A DNA stretch of 64,000 bases from Oxytricha trifallax (GCA_000711775.1 ARYC01000216.1:1-64000), one strand, 5' to 3'. Shown: positions 44,801-55,853, counted from the first letter of the stretch. Program-made: numbers and translations. The notes: generated by a model not told the origin, from the sequence alone.

Positions 44801-45295
44801 TAAGAAAACCCAAGAACTAGAGAAGTTATAATTTTTAACTTTATAAAATCAAAGAATTGAAGAGAGATATCTTTTTTAATTTTTATAGATCACAAGACTC
44901 AAGAAAGAGACAAAACATGAATATACAATAGTTCATATCTTCAAACCTAACCTTGGTTATATCGTTGATGATTTGAGTACTAAGATATTAAGATATTTCA
45001 AAAATTATTTATTATTTTTTTTAATTAATTGATAGCTAAATTACTGAATTCTAATTCTGACTCAAAATTAGACGGAGATGGCAATACAATGAATGCTAAC
45101 ATGCCGGGAGGTGGATTCAATAACATGAATCAATCCAGAGACAGCTTTGAAGATACTGCTTTCTAGACCAAGGAACTACAGATTAAGAGACAGTACATTG
45201 AAGAACTTAGAAAGAAGATGAATGCGCTTGTTGATGAGAATAGATATCTTAAGGGAGAAATGGGTGCACCTGGAAATGATGGTCAATTCGAATGA
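38835..45295 (+). CDS. CFAP57: Scrambled germline gene for cilia- and flagella-associated protein 57
   Basis: CFAP57 is a conserved axonemal protein of motile cilia with two WD40 domains followed by a long coiled coil. Here its coding pieces (MDSs) lie in three clusters: C (one piece), A (21) and B (20), all on the plus strand. The mature order is C1-B1-A1-B2-A2 and so on, alternating to A20-A21-B20. Each switch is marked by a matching direct repeat at the end of one piece and the start of the next. Joining them gives 3627 nt, about 1,208 residues. The product has conserved blocks such as SAGHNIVLYNTEDKSQYF, FHSDVVTGLDLCIRKTLIVTCS, SKDKTVRIWNY, FHPSGFHIIVGL, CREIRFSNGGHLFAA, WFEDDMGFASCGMDGNVY, KFKFVLDYKIKELKRDIAPRE and a C-terminus ending APGNDGQFE. 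The start codon piece was not located; C1 is open from 38835. Confidence 0.93.
38898..38908. other. IES in CFAP57 C1, 11 bp, pointer ATAT
   Basis: The repeat occurs at 38894-38897 and 38905-38908. Deletion gives LLEDHKYSAGHNIVLYN. Confidence 0.75.
38966..39007. repeat. 21-bp tandem duplication inside CFAP57 C1
   Basis: Two exact adjacent copies begin CCATTTAAATTC. They add PFKFYYF twice in a place where the family has only a few residues, so part or all may be an unrecognised IES. Confidence 0.7.
39174..39600. mobile_element. Palindromic MITE-like element with long inverted repeats
   Basis: The left end AATATTGTAGGAATACA is matched by its complement at the right end. The arms run inward for about 185 bp each with few mismatches, including CTGGAGCGAGATAACTT and its complement, around a loop of about 50 bp. 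No coding capacity was seen and no clear target-site duplication. It lies between clusters C and A of the scrambled gene and must be removed during development. Confidence 0.85.
40310..40359. other. IES between CFAP57 A7 and A8, 50 bp, pointer TGAAT
   Basis: The repeat occurs at 40305-40309 and 40355-40359. Joining gives NFYTGECPSFYQCKGHVNK. Confidence 0.8.
40513..40525. other. IES in CFAP57 A9, 13 bp, pointer AAAG
   Basis: The repeat occurs at 40509-40512 and 40522-40525. Deletion gives NPAKDFNIKSNQMSCVTNIP, in frame with the next junction to B9. Confidence 0.75.
41537..41803. mobile_element. MITE-like IES with ends AAAACCCCATAG, 267 bp, pointer ATAA
   Basis: Terminal inverted repeats begin AAAACCCCATAGATCAATTA at the left and are matched by the complement at the right; imperfect pairing continues for about 65 bp. 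The interior is AT-rich, partly palindromic and non-coding. Excision at ATAA (41533-41536 and 41800-41803) joins QIHKEDNNIMKENMELINQ in frame. The terminal C4A4-like bases recall the telomere-like ends of hypotrich transposons such as TBE elements; this resemblance is inference. Confidence 0.85.
41899..41935 (+). other. CFAP57: Intron of CFAP57 overlapping a scrambling pointer
   Basis: This is a GTAAGT..CTTATAG intron of 37 nt. Its last four bases are also the first four of the 12-bp pointer ATAGCTAAATTA (41932-41943), which joins A21 to B20. Splicing gives LRNQDSKLLNSNSD. Confidence 0.85.
41944..42385. other. AT-rich spacer between CFAP57 clusters A and B
   Basis: No coding signal was seen in this spacer. 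Confidence 0.5.
42386..42604 (-). other. Orphan coding-like segment between CFAP57 clusters
   Basis: On the minus strand an open frame reads MLQNIRVLFELPGRNLI and on to EPVMLIFQR, and is followed by GTAAAT as if by an intron or the end of a coding segment. Composition looks coding. It matches no part of CFAP57. It may be a piece of another scrambled gene or a short unrecognised gene. Confidence 0.4.
42680..45295 (+). other. CFAP57: CFAP57 cluster B: 20 coding segments
   Basis: Segments with both pointers included: B1 42680-42978, B2 42997-43084, B3 43103-43219, B4 43242-43376, B5 43396-43420, B6 43432-43457, B7 43473-43525, B8 43537-43564, B9 43618-43677, B10 43700-43885, B11 43895-44116, B12 44137-44561, B13 44570-44652, B14 44673-44712, B15 44734-44762, B16 44802-44827, B17 44845-44871, B18 44892-44914, B19 44947-44977, B20 45032-45295. 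Entry pointers in order: TTAACTAA, GGAAGGTT, AGAATTCAATC, GTTCTAATT, TAAC, AAGACTTTG, GCTCTTTC, TGGTTTGAAGAT, AAACATACC, AATGGATAT, TTCACTG, GAAGACACTAT, TAAAACTAAAC, CAACTTAT, TAAGCC, AAGAAAAC, AAAATCAA, ACAA, CTAACCTT, ATAGCTAAATTA. In B1 a tandem ATTAAATTAA near 42721 requires a 5-base deletion to keep the frame. TGA is at 45293-45295. Confidence 0.92.
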
Positions 45296-45476
45296 TCCCA
45301 TAGCATGTTGACTACTTTTATCTTTGAAAACAAGAAAAGCTGGGACATGACTAAATTTAAACAAAATTATTTCAAACACTTAATTTCATAACAACAATCT
45401 CACCCATAAAAATATTACATGATATCGCTTAATAAACTTTAGCTGTTAATGAATAATGTGATTAAAATTTATAAAT

Positions 45477-47416
45477 TCATTTAAGTATAATCTTGATTTT
45501 CTCAGATCTGTTATTTAAGAAATCACTTATGACTTCATGTGACTGCAAAACTACACCATTTCTTTCAATTGTATTCTTAGACAGATCATCCTCAACTATG
45601 TACTTTAATTTATCAGTATTTTCCTTGTATTCACTCAACAAAGCCATAATTGTATTATACTCTGAATCATTAGTTTGATAATTAGGAAGTAATTCCCCTT
45701 GCTTGAGTTATCTTGAGTTTATGAACAATTCATTCAACGCAGTAATCAGTAGTTTATCTTACTTGCTTGATGTGGCATCGCTTTTCTAATTATAATTTGC
45801 TAATATAGATTGAAGTTGCTCAAGAATGTCTTCCTTATACACGAATAAGTCTTTCTTTCTCTTATTAGAGACTAAATCATTTTTAGATTGCGTAGAATGA
45901 ACATCCAATCCAGACTGAAAAATATCAATGAGTTTATTGATAGTAACTAAAAACTTGTCTCTTTCATCAACTGTGGCTCTGGAATTATTCTACTAGTCAT
46001 GTTGTATCTTTATAACTTCACTTAAGTTATTATTTGCAATTTCTTGTTAATTGCTTATTTATTGAGTAGAAGCTACTATTTATTATAGATGATCTAATGT
46101 GTCTTGAGTTTAGTATTAATCCCATTCAGTTAGTGCTTGAGCTAAGTTAACTTGGCTCTAAACATCATTCATTCTTTACTCAATTTGCTTCAAATTTTGT
46201 AGCAGAAGCTGCTCAGTCATATTTTCAGACTAGAGATCGCTTTTGGCTTAAATTTCTTATCTTAATAAGTCAAACTTTAAATTTAATTGTTCTTCATGAG
46301 CATCTATGACTGACTAGAGTGTTCCACCTACCTGCTCTTAAAGAATTTGAAATCTCTCTTCTCTATCTGAATCTTCTCTGCTCTAATTCTATGCCGTTGG
46401 TAAAGTAAATTGTCCATTTTTGTGTTTCTTAAGTTTTTCAACACTTTCTAAAGTATGTTTCCATCTATTGAAGCTAATTTGGTGCTTAAGATTGTCCCTC
46501 CAAGCTTTCATCAGCTATTTCTAAGCTTCTTCAACTTCTTGTAGTAATTATAATTTTTCTTATTCAATATCTATTATTTCTTCTGTATCTTCTTATTATA
46601 CTTGCTCCTTAAGCTTGGCTATGTCTGCTCTACTCTGGGATATAAAAATAAATATTAATCTATAATTCCTGCTTTAGTTTATCTAAGGTTAACTATAGCC
46701 ACTGCTGATTAGCCCCTAAATATTGATCCAAACTAGAAGCTATGCTATTAATTGATTCTTAAAGTATCTTATTTGGATGATTTTCCAAGATTAACTGCAA
46801 TTAATAAGCAGTAACTTGCTGTTAATTTTCAACAGAAGGTTTTGACAATATCAGATATTCATTTATGATCTGATTAGTAGTATTTTGCACTATTTTACTA
46901 TCTTAATTCAATTGATCAATCGCATTGTCTACTATATCCATTGACTAGTTTGCTATATCTTGACATAACTTAGGGTTTATTTGAGATGGTCGATATCTCT
47001 CCAAATTATATGATAATTTAGTCTCTATCAATTAAATCTCTCTATCTATTAAATCTATATCTGTTTCCAAGTACTATATTTCCTTATCATAATCACTGTG
47101 ATAATTTAAACAACGAAGTGTTTGATCTTTTTGGATTTCATTCTAAAGTACATTTATAGATTTCTGAGTTTTGTTTTGGATTTCATCTAGATTTTACAGG
47201 TCTTCTGATTGAACAATGTCCTAGGTGGATACATTATAATTATACAAATATTTATTATTTAATGATTAAATTGATTATAGATATCAAGAACTCAAAAAGA
47301 TTCTTGAATTTGGGATCTTAATCAAGTTGCAAGGACAGTTAATCCTGGTTTAAATTATCTTCAAATCCTAAACCATGAAGATGTGTGATTAATTAAGCGG
47401 CTAGCAAGGAACTCAT
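45477..47416 (-). CDS. Coiled-coil protein, possibly augmin subunit HAUS3
   Basis: Two IESs (52 and 22 bp) leave 1866 nt, 621 residues. The N-terminus MSSLLAAQLITHLHGLGFED, then PKFKNLFEFLISTQDIVQSEDLQ, resembles the start of HAUS3 (a short helical domain followed by 'lGf.. F..fL.. vls.eeL'). The rest is almost entirely coiled coil with scattered Trp (ANQQWLQL, LMKAWRDNLKHQISFNRW). HAUS3 belongs to the augmin complex, which nucleates microtubules from the side of others. Length fits the family (about 600). The call is pattern-based and tentative; any long coiled-coil cytoskeletal protein is possible. It is convergent with CFAP57, with 181 bp between stops. Confidence 0.6.
46643..46664. other. 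IES of HAUS3-like gene, 22 bp, pointer ATA
   Basis: The repeat occurs at 46640-46642 and 46662-46664. Joining gives KLKQELSQSRADIAKLKEQ. Confidence 0.72.
47232..47283. other. IES of HAUS3-like gene, 52 bp, pointer GATA
   Basis: The repeat occurs at 47228-47231 and 47280-47283. Joining gives FEFLISTQDIVQSEDLQNL. Confidence 0.82.
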
Positions 47417-47869
47417 ATTTGAATTTAAATTTATAAAATTTAATAATATTATCAAAATAAGGTAATTTAATTTTATTCCTGAGCTTAATTAAATAAAATG
47501 AGTTTAATCCAGAAATATGATTCATTTCAATTAACTAGCTATAAATAAAAATGTTTTTCCCATAAATTTTTAAATGAATTTAAATAACCTTTTAAATTTA
47601 AGCCATGTGGCTAGACTCTCATAGCACGTCTAGATTTAGAATGGACACACCAACTTTAAAAAAAATAATTTATTTAATTTCCGAATATAATTTTTAAAAA
47701 AGAGCAAGCTCTATATACAATTTCTACAAGTAAATTGCTGGTTTTATTTAATATTAAATATAGATATGTTCAAATTGATTTGAAATTACTCATCAAATAT
47801 AAATTAACTAGCCGAAATAAAAGTAGAAATTTAAGAGCATATTAAACATCGCAAACTCAAGATCTGTTA
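47417..47869. other. AT-rich intergenic stretch
   Basis: This holds the presumed divergent promoters. The reading frame of the next gene stays open through part of it but lacks a recognisable start. Confidence 0.4.
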
Positions 47870-49114
47870 AATTCCCATAGAAATCTTATCTAGAATATTA
47901 GATAACATAAGCAACAGCACAGACAAAATAATGTGAATTCAATCAGCTTATAGATAAATTAAAACCTCATAAAAGAATATGTATAAAATAATTAAAAGGA
48001 GAAGGTTGACAATTTACATAGCAGAAATTGTTTAAATGATTTAAGTTCTCCAAGATTATCAGACTTGTAAGAATAAGAAAACACTTCTTAAAAATCGAAA
48101 ATAAATCAGTTTTCATTGACATAAAATACGCAAAGAATTCATGTACCTAAAAGCCAAAGAAACTAAAACATAACTCCTAGAAAATCATATTATTTTAGCA
48201 ACAGTCGATTGATTAAAATATTTGAGGATGAGTCTCTAGAGACAACTAAAGATGGTAACATCAAATCCACTACTAGTAACACAGCCAAATAATTTTTGAA
48301 ATCCCCAAGAATAAAAACAGATTAAGAGAGATACATCAATCCTAAAATGGAGAAAGAATTGGTGATGTTTAGAGATAGAGTTCAAAATAGGTATGATAAT
48401 TCGGGTCTTTAAAATAGCTACGAATTTCCAAGAAATCATATAGAATAAGCTAAAGGCAGGTCTTCACATAGATTTAGAAATAATAAGATTTATAGTATAT
48501 TGAGCAACTAAAAGTTTAAACAATTTTGAAGATTAAACAACTGGGTAAATCTAAATGAAAAATCGATAGTCCCCTAATTAAAATCAAGAAACTATTTTTC
48601 ACAAACATTCTTTGATAATGAAAGTGGAATACTTAACAATTCTAAATCCTCATTAAATAAAACACACAACTTGCTATAGTCATAGATTGCAACAAAGCCA
48701 ATTAATAATATTTCATAATTGAAGAATCAAACTTTCTCAAATGACTAAATTTAATAAATGATTTGCAAAATTGAAAAATAACGGAAAACTTTCACTTCTT
48801 AGAGACTATACAGAAGAAATTATAAAAATGATTAAATCACTAGTGAACTTAAAAAGTCTCATGATTTCAGGGAATAGCTCTAGACCCATCTACAAATGAA
48901 TTTACCAAATAAATATAGGCAAGATGATATAATTAGTTAACTTGATAGCTGTGATGGAGAAACAGTCAACTTAAAGAGTAGATAAGTAGCTCTAAGTCCA
49001 CTAAGCAATAGAAATAATACTGGAGATATACTAAGTAAAATATCATAATTGAAATAATTGAGAAATAATTACAGAAAAACAGTTTGTGTTACTCATGCTG
49101 ATTAAATATAATGA
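47870..49114 (+). CDS. Unknown Ser/Asn/Gln-rich protein, 5' end uncertain
   Basis: A plus-strand frame with TAA/TAG as Gln runs to TGA at 49112-49114. It reads like real coding in its body: SSPRLSDLQEQENTSQKSK, KIFEDESLETTKDGN, MEKELVMFRDRVQNRY, ALSPLSNRNNTGDIL. It is rich in Ser, Asn, Gln, Lys and Arg with no recognisable domain, so probably largely disordered. One IES (33 bp, pointer CAACT) removes an in-frame TGA. No ATG can be defended as the start; the coordinate given is only where coding character becomes visible. Other small IESs may remain. Confidence 0.5.
48510..48542. other. IES, 33 bp, pointer CAACT
   Basis: The repeat occurs at 48505-48509 and 48538-48542. Joining gives YSILSNWVNLNEKS and removes a TGA. 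Confidence 0.7.
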
Positions 49115-50682
49115 TAATTATTAAGATTTCCATTTAATCATCTATTTATTTTTGTAAATATTAATGCTAAATATTACCAAAAGATTTCACGATAAAATTA
49201 TTAATTTTTTTGTTAGTGTAAATAACAGAAGTGTTTCTTAGTAATGATAATAATAATACATATAGAATAAAAGCCTTATAACATCTATGCGTTCTATGAT
49301 AATGTTCTATATTGATGGAGTGATAAGCTCAATCCAGTATTAATATTGTTATACTAAATTTTCAATTAATACATATTATTCTGAAATTTATAAATTTATT
49401 AACTTTAAATTAATTAACAAACATACTTATTGTCAAGCTATTAAATAACCATAAATATTATTTATAATATTTTTAGTTATTTTAACAATAAATATTTAAA
49501 TTAGAATTTTGATTTAATAAGGTTTGCCTAAGACTATTATTGCCACTCTCTCTTCTTTCTCTTTCAATATTTATATTTAAATTATTATGCACATATTTTT
49601 AAAAATTAAGAGTAATGTTAAATTAAATATAAACTGATATTATTTTGATAAATATAAAATAAAAATGGATTAGAGTGGAAATCTCAATGTCATGCTATTA
49701 AAGTAAGTATAACTCCATTTATTCTAATTATCCCATCTAAAAATATTTATTTTAGTCATTTATTCACTTTCAAAACTATTTTTAAGAAAATCATCCATAA
49801 ATTTGAGATGGAAATATTACAGTTTATAATAAATTAATGAAAAATATGCAACCATCAAATACATATAGATTAACCTTAAAGTGTTTTCTGTATATAAATA
49901 ATTATGTTCAAACTTTATAGGATATTACTTACACAATGCAAACATTTCAGTTGTTCGCTGAAATAGAACAATTTTGAAAAACTTGAAATAATTTATTTTG
50001 TAAAGAATTAATTACTGACAGTTAGTAATAATCAAAGTATATTTCCATTTTTTTATCGCATTTTTAAAGACTTTTCGCTTATAAATAAAAAAACTTTTAA
50101 ATATATCAATTTTGTATCAGTTGTCTTTTATTAATCTTTTATTTATTCCTAATCTTTTGTATTTTATCAATATTAATACAATTAATAAATATCTACAAGG
50201 TGTTGATAAAGTTCATTTCTTCAGAGTGTGGATTTTGTTATTAATGCCTCATTTTTCATATAAATAATTATTGGACTTTTAAATAATGTTTTATTGATGT
50301 CAGGTCATTTTAAAAATATTTGTCTTTAGTTATATTAAAAGAATCAATAATTATTAAGAAATATCCAATCACACTAAATAATAAAATATGGCAGTTCCAA
50401 AATAATTAAAAAAATGAAATAGGTATAAAAATCAGATATTATAGTATCATCAAGAAATTAAAACAATTATAAGTTTAAAATATTTTCTCCCCATTATAAA
50501 AATAGTTTATGTATTATATTTTATCCACTGTCCTTGCAACAAGAAAATTAAAATTTATTATGCTATTTAATCAAAATCGATTATTATTTTAAAATACTTT
50601 TTTGATGACTATTTATCATTAATATATTGATATTGCGGAAGACGTTTATCCTTTCGCCTTCATACTCAATTATAATATAAAT
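49115..50682. other. AT-rich gene-poor stretch, 1.6 kb
   Basis: No frame with coding character was found on either strand. It may be germline-limited DNA that is eliminated. Confidence 0.5.
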
Positions 50683-53448
50683 ATAAATGAATTTCAAGTT
50701 GATGGATTGTTAAGATGGCTAATGTAAGTTGGGAAATTAGACTAAGAAGTTAAGTTGTTCTCCTTTTTATTTTCATTGTGTTGAAAAAGATTTCCTACAC
50801 AGGTATTACTTAGTCTAATTAGGCCATGAGAGCGGTTACAATCCTCATCTAGGCTGGAACTAGGCTACATTTAGGTTTATTCACTTACTTGATGTTTATC
50901 AAATCCATTAGCAGAATAGTATATTTAAATTCACTATTGATAAATTTGTAATTAAATAGCTTGTTACTATAAAAAATAGTTGGCCTATTTTTTTAACAAA
51001 AAAACACTAAACTATATTCTATCATATTTTATTAAAAATAAACACACAAAAATTAGAACTATATTTTTAATTGATATTTATCCATTTTTAAATGAAGCAG
51101 GTTAGGATACTGGAAGCATTTGATTCTGATTGAATGACTAGTCGATCAGTTTATACTAGGGATACTCAGTGTTTTTACTTTTGTCTTTGCTGAAACCAAT
51201 AATCTAATTTTTAACTGCCCAATATTGATGCTTACTATCCTAATTAAAAATTAAGAATTATTAAAAACTAATTTGGTGATTGCTAATATAACTGTGATGA
51301 CGAATCTTTTCCTGCAGGTTGAAGTTGTACTTTGAATCTCATATTATCCCATGATTATAAATAAGCTTAATTTAATAAAATTTCTCCTTTGAGTGACCTG
51401 TATTTCGAGGAATAGATTGGAATTTTAAACATACTATCACATTATATAATAAAGATTGATCTTGTATTTGGTGTTGAGCATTTTTAGTTTCAGTACTTTT
51501 AGGTTAACTATAATTTGTGCGCATATCTGTGTTGGCATTTTATTATGAGTAAATTTGCTTCTACCTTTTCGTCTTTTCTTCAGACATATTAAAAAGAAAG
51601 AAATATTGATTTTTAGGGTATCAGGTTGCAATTATGCTTTTATATGTGGAAGTATCTGAATACTGGAGCTGACCTATGGCATAACTGGGACATTAAAATT
51701 TTAATTATGAGGCTCTTAATTTGTTTTGTTATTAATAGAACTATTCCCTTCATCTAAAGCTTTATCGGGGAGCGTCTTCTTCGCGTATAACTGTTTCAAA
51801 GATTTAGAATGACGTGATATGTTAGGAGGTTTTTAATTATTAAGAGTATCATAAAGAATGGCCTAGTCAGACTAGCCAACTATGTCATTTAGGCTCATTA
51901 TTGATATTTTTGTAGGTTTATTTTCTCCTATTAGATTTATGATTTAACTCTTGTAAATTAAATAACACATATTTATGGTATTTAATAAGTAATATCTTGT
52001 TATATTATTTATTATCGCCCGTTTGACCTTACTTTTTTACTTTGCAGCTTCCAGGGAAGTCACTACTACTATCTTCCTGTAAGTCCTTATTGTTAATGTC
52101 CTGCTCTTGCTCATCTTTTTTACGAGATTTTCTTAGCAGCTTAGACAGCAGATTTTGCTTCTAGAGATCTTGCTGGCTCTTTCGCGGCCTGCCCCTACCT
52201 CGCTTGGCCGGAAGCTAATTAGACAGGACAGATTCTTATTTAATATTTTGACTTAGCTATTCCTATTATGATTAGTCTAGTTTTTATTAATTTTGTAATT
52301 CTACTATTTAATATATTTATTACTATGGGTGGGCCTCAAATACTCTAAAATATAAAACACTAATATGTAGTGGCCTCTGTTATAATTAGGATATTTTACT
52401 TTCAGATTGCTACAACTACACTCTACTCTCAGCATTATTAATCTGCAACAGCGAGATTTCGAAGCTCTCATCCACTGAGTGCATGGCTCTATCCGACTTT
52501 GGAGCAGACTCATCCTGCATTAATCTCATTTATTCTCTGAGTCGTTTGTCGACTAGAATCGCGTGAAGGTTATTATGGTGAGCCTAATTATTAAGAAGGT
52601 GCTTACTATATGTTGGGTTGATCAATCAAATTTTAAAATTATAATTGTTGATCTATTAATTATTTTATCTACCAGCATCACAACCTCTGGGATCATCTGT
52701 TTATTTTTCTTTAGAATCTGAGACTTCTTGTTGAACTTGATTAATTTGAATTTTTTAGTCTCTTAATGATCTAAATTCGTTGATAGCCCTTCCCAATTAC
52801 CTAAATTCCCTAAATCGATTGGATAATCGAAATTAATTAAATTAGCTGTACATACTTGTTATTATATATACAAACAAATTCATAGATATATTTATATTAG
52901 ATCGTTGATATTTTTATACGGAAAACTAATGTTAGCAAATCCATTGATTTATTATTCATAACACCTAAAATGTATTTGATTACTGAGTTTAAGATATGAT
53001 TTTCATACAATGTATGTGCGAAATAGAGTACTTACATTGACAACTACGATTTGTTGTGCATACATCTCAATGTCAAGTTAATCAGGTGTCCAAATTTTTG
53101 TTTCTCCATCCCTTTTGTTTCTATTTCATGCTCCCTCTCAAGAGAACTTGGAGTAGATATAGAAGCAGCGTCATTATTGATTAAAGTCAATCATTTAATG
53201 AATATATATGCTAGATTTACTATTTAAAATTAAGAATAGGGATGCATTCATATTCAGAATATTACTTTAAGATCTATTCGTTTTTCACACACCCAATTTT
53301 TTTTTCATCTCCTGGTTAGTCAAAATCACAACCCGAAGCTCCTATTCGCTAAATCTAAATAAGGGCCTTATCAAGATATTGCGAGGCTTTCTCGACGATT
53401 TTTTAGTCCCCTAATTGGTAAAATTAATATTAAATTCGATTTGAGCAT
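50683..53448 (-). CDS. Unresolved multi-segment gene encoding an AT-hook protein
   Basis: The minus strand holds a series of coding-looking blocks in changing frames, so the gene is broken by several IESs that I could not all resolve. In order from the right: EKASQYLDKALIQIQRIGAS (53.35 kb), GETKIWTPDQLDIEMYAQQ (53.08 kb), FRQLGRAINEFRSLRDQKIQ (52.75 kb), RLREQMRLMQDESAPKSD (52.5 kb), then KRGRGRPRK (52.2 kb), a canonical AT-hook that binds the minor groove of AT-rich DNA. Further left come SDFPGSCKVKK, SRHSKSLKQLYAKKTLPDK and IGFSKDKSKNTEYPQYKL. Composition is clearly less AT-rich than in 49.1-50.6 kb. A nuclear DNA-binding role is inferred from the AT-hook alone. Both ends are approximate. 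Confidence 0.5.
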
Positions 53449-53949
53449 TTTGCAAAAATATGGTGGGTCAAGCTGTGAGTGGATATTAAAGAAATGAGTG
53501 AAAAGATCTCGCTGATTTACTTACTTTTATTGATATGCCAGAGCACAGGAATTAATGACTTCGATTAATAATTCATTATTACTGTAATTATAAGGAATAA
53601 AAAAATGAAATTAATATATTATAATATTAAATTTTGTATTTGTTGAAGAATATAATTATTAAACTTATTAAAATTACATAGATAAAAAAAATATTAATTA
53701 TTATTGCTTGATTTAATATAATTTTTCCTGAGATCCCAGTTTAAAATTAGTAAATCAATATTATTAAAATCTTCTATCATGAATCATGTTATTAAACTTA
53801 TACTTCCATCTATATATAAAAAAATAATTTTAAATAATCTCTACTATTAACGCTCAATTTTCAACAATTTCAAACTTGTTACGTAATTTATTTATCGGTA
53901 TTTTTTATGATAAATTATGATTTTTAATAAAAATAAAGTTAAACAAGAA
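53449..53949. other. AT-rich intergenic stretch
   Basis: Nothing coding was recognised. Confidence 0.5.
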
Positions 53950-55853
53950 ATGGATTCAAAGAGAGCAGAGTTTATTTCCAAGATATCAAACTAAACATAA
54001 TTACTATTATGATTCAATATTATACTTTAAATAAATTTGTATGGTTTAGTATAAAAGCAAATTTAAGGAACTTGACATCAAGAAGATAAATCTTATCGTT
54101 GAAAAATAGCTTAAAGATCAAGCTTAAATCACAACAAATGTAAACATTTTTAATAATTTTTCAAAATATTTCAACTTAGGATTTCGATAAAATTGAGCAA
54201 GAGCTTAGGGATTAAGTTAAAAAGTTGAGCCAGCTAACTACAGGGAGAGCAGTAACCCAAGTCAAAGCTCCATTGAAATCTCTAAATGTAACCAATTTAA
54301 ACGACACCTCTCTAGAGACCACTTATAATTTATCTTCTCTCCCAGCCATAAACATCAATAAAAATGTAGTTAAATCTGATTTAAAAAGATATTAAGGTAT
54401 TGCAATTACTTCCAGCAATAGACATAGAAATGACTCTGTAACTGACATAAAAGATTAAAATTTAGTAGATGACAGGAGAAAATTAGCTATTTAATAAGTA
54501 ATTAAAATGAACAATAACTGAATTAGTGGAAGCGGCTAAGTTAAGTAGGATTACTACAACACCTCATATCAACTGCACAAAAGTAATGGGACAGATTAAA
54601 ATAGTTCAAACCTAGGTTCTATTTTCAATTAGCCCAGGTAAAATAAGACAAAACTTGAGAATATTTCAATAGATTATCATCAATAGAGCAGTACCAAGTA
54701 AAATTAAACTGTGTTTAATCAACGTAAAAATTCAGAGCCAGATATAAACATGAAAAACTTAAACAGCTACTCCAAGACAGATTCAAGCGTAAAAATAAAG
54801 AGTATTTGGGATATAGTGACTTTGCATTAAGTTTAGCAACATTAGCATGAATAGTAGCAAGTCAGAATTAAAAACAAATTTAACAAAGATATGCTTAGGC
54901 GATCTCTAGATGAGTAGGAAAGATACAGAGAATATCAAAAGAAGCTTGAATTGGACTAAATTGAATAAGATAATAAGAAACTAGTTGAAGACATGAAAGA
55001 GCATAAGACTCTTGTCAAACAATAAAAACTGCAGAAGAAAAGTCAAATGAAAATGCTGCACGATCATTATACTTAAAATGTCTCTTAAAAAAATTAAGAG
55101 TTGAAGCAATCGAATCTTCTTTAGAAATAGAATGAAAGTGTATTAGCAATGAGGAAATTTTAAGATTACAAATCAGAAGTAAGGCAAAAGAAGTAATTGC
55201 GAAAAGATTTACATCAAGGTGTATAGTCTTTTAATCTAAGCCATTTTGATAACACAATAACTAATATCAAAGATCAGCAATAAAATGAGTAAGAACTGGA
55301 TAAATCAACGCTTTCCAATCATTTAAAGCCATTTGAAACTGCTTAATAAAGATATCAAGAAAAACTACAGAAATCAGTGGAAAGATAAAATTAAATCCAA
55401 AAGATAACTCTTTCTAGTCCAATTAAGATTCACACTCTTGCTCACATTGAGAGAAATAGTGCCCTCGAATAAATTGCTGAAAAGAATATATAAATCTCAC
55501 AAGAAAACCTACAGAGAAGAGAGAACTTAAGAAACATCAAGCATTAGAGATCAGTTGAATAAATGAAAACTTAGTAAACCAATTAGATTAATATAAAAAA
55601 TCTATTGCACAAGGAAGATTTTATGAATGATTGGCAAGAGGGCAAGAAGTTGATTTAGCTAGACAAATCTATTCAAAAGCAGCAAGAAACTCAAAATAAA
55701 TGGAATAAAGTATAAATGCAAAAAGGAGTAAGAGGGGACTTATTGTCTTAAATGAGAGCTAAAAAGAGCCAGAGTAAAATTGAGGACATCGATCAGAAAG
55801 AATTTATCTTAAATAAGAATATCATAAACTAGTATTACCAAGGTCTAGTTTGA
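53950..55853 (+). CDS. Unknown coiled-coil protein
   Basis: Two IESs (91 and 21 bp) and one intron (54140-54179, GTAAAC..ACTTAG) leave 1752 nt, 583 residues. It starts MDSKRAEFKELDIKKINLIVEK. No family was recognised. After about 200 residues of mixed sequence, the protein becomes strongly charged coiled coil (LRRSLDEQERYREYQKKLEL, KKLVEDMKEHKTLVK, LAMRKFQDYKSEVRQKKQLR), with short breaks such as ITLSSPIKIHTLAHIERN. It ends NQYYQGLV. A cytoskeletal or basal-body role is plausible but only inferred. Confidence 0.75.
53975..54065. other. IES, 91 bp, pointer TTTA
   Basis: The repeat occurs at 53971-53974 and 54062-54065. Joining gives MDSKRAEFKELDIKK from the start codon. Confidence 0.78.
54505..54525. 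other. IES, 21 bp, pointer AATTA
   Basis: The repeat occurs at 54500-54504 and 54521-54525. Joining removes an in-frame TGA and gives QQVISGSGQVKQD. Confidence 0.78.
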
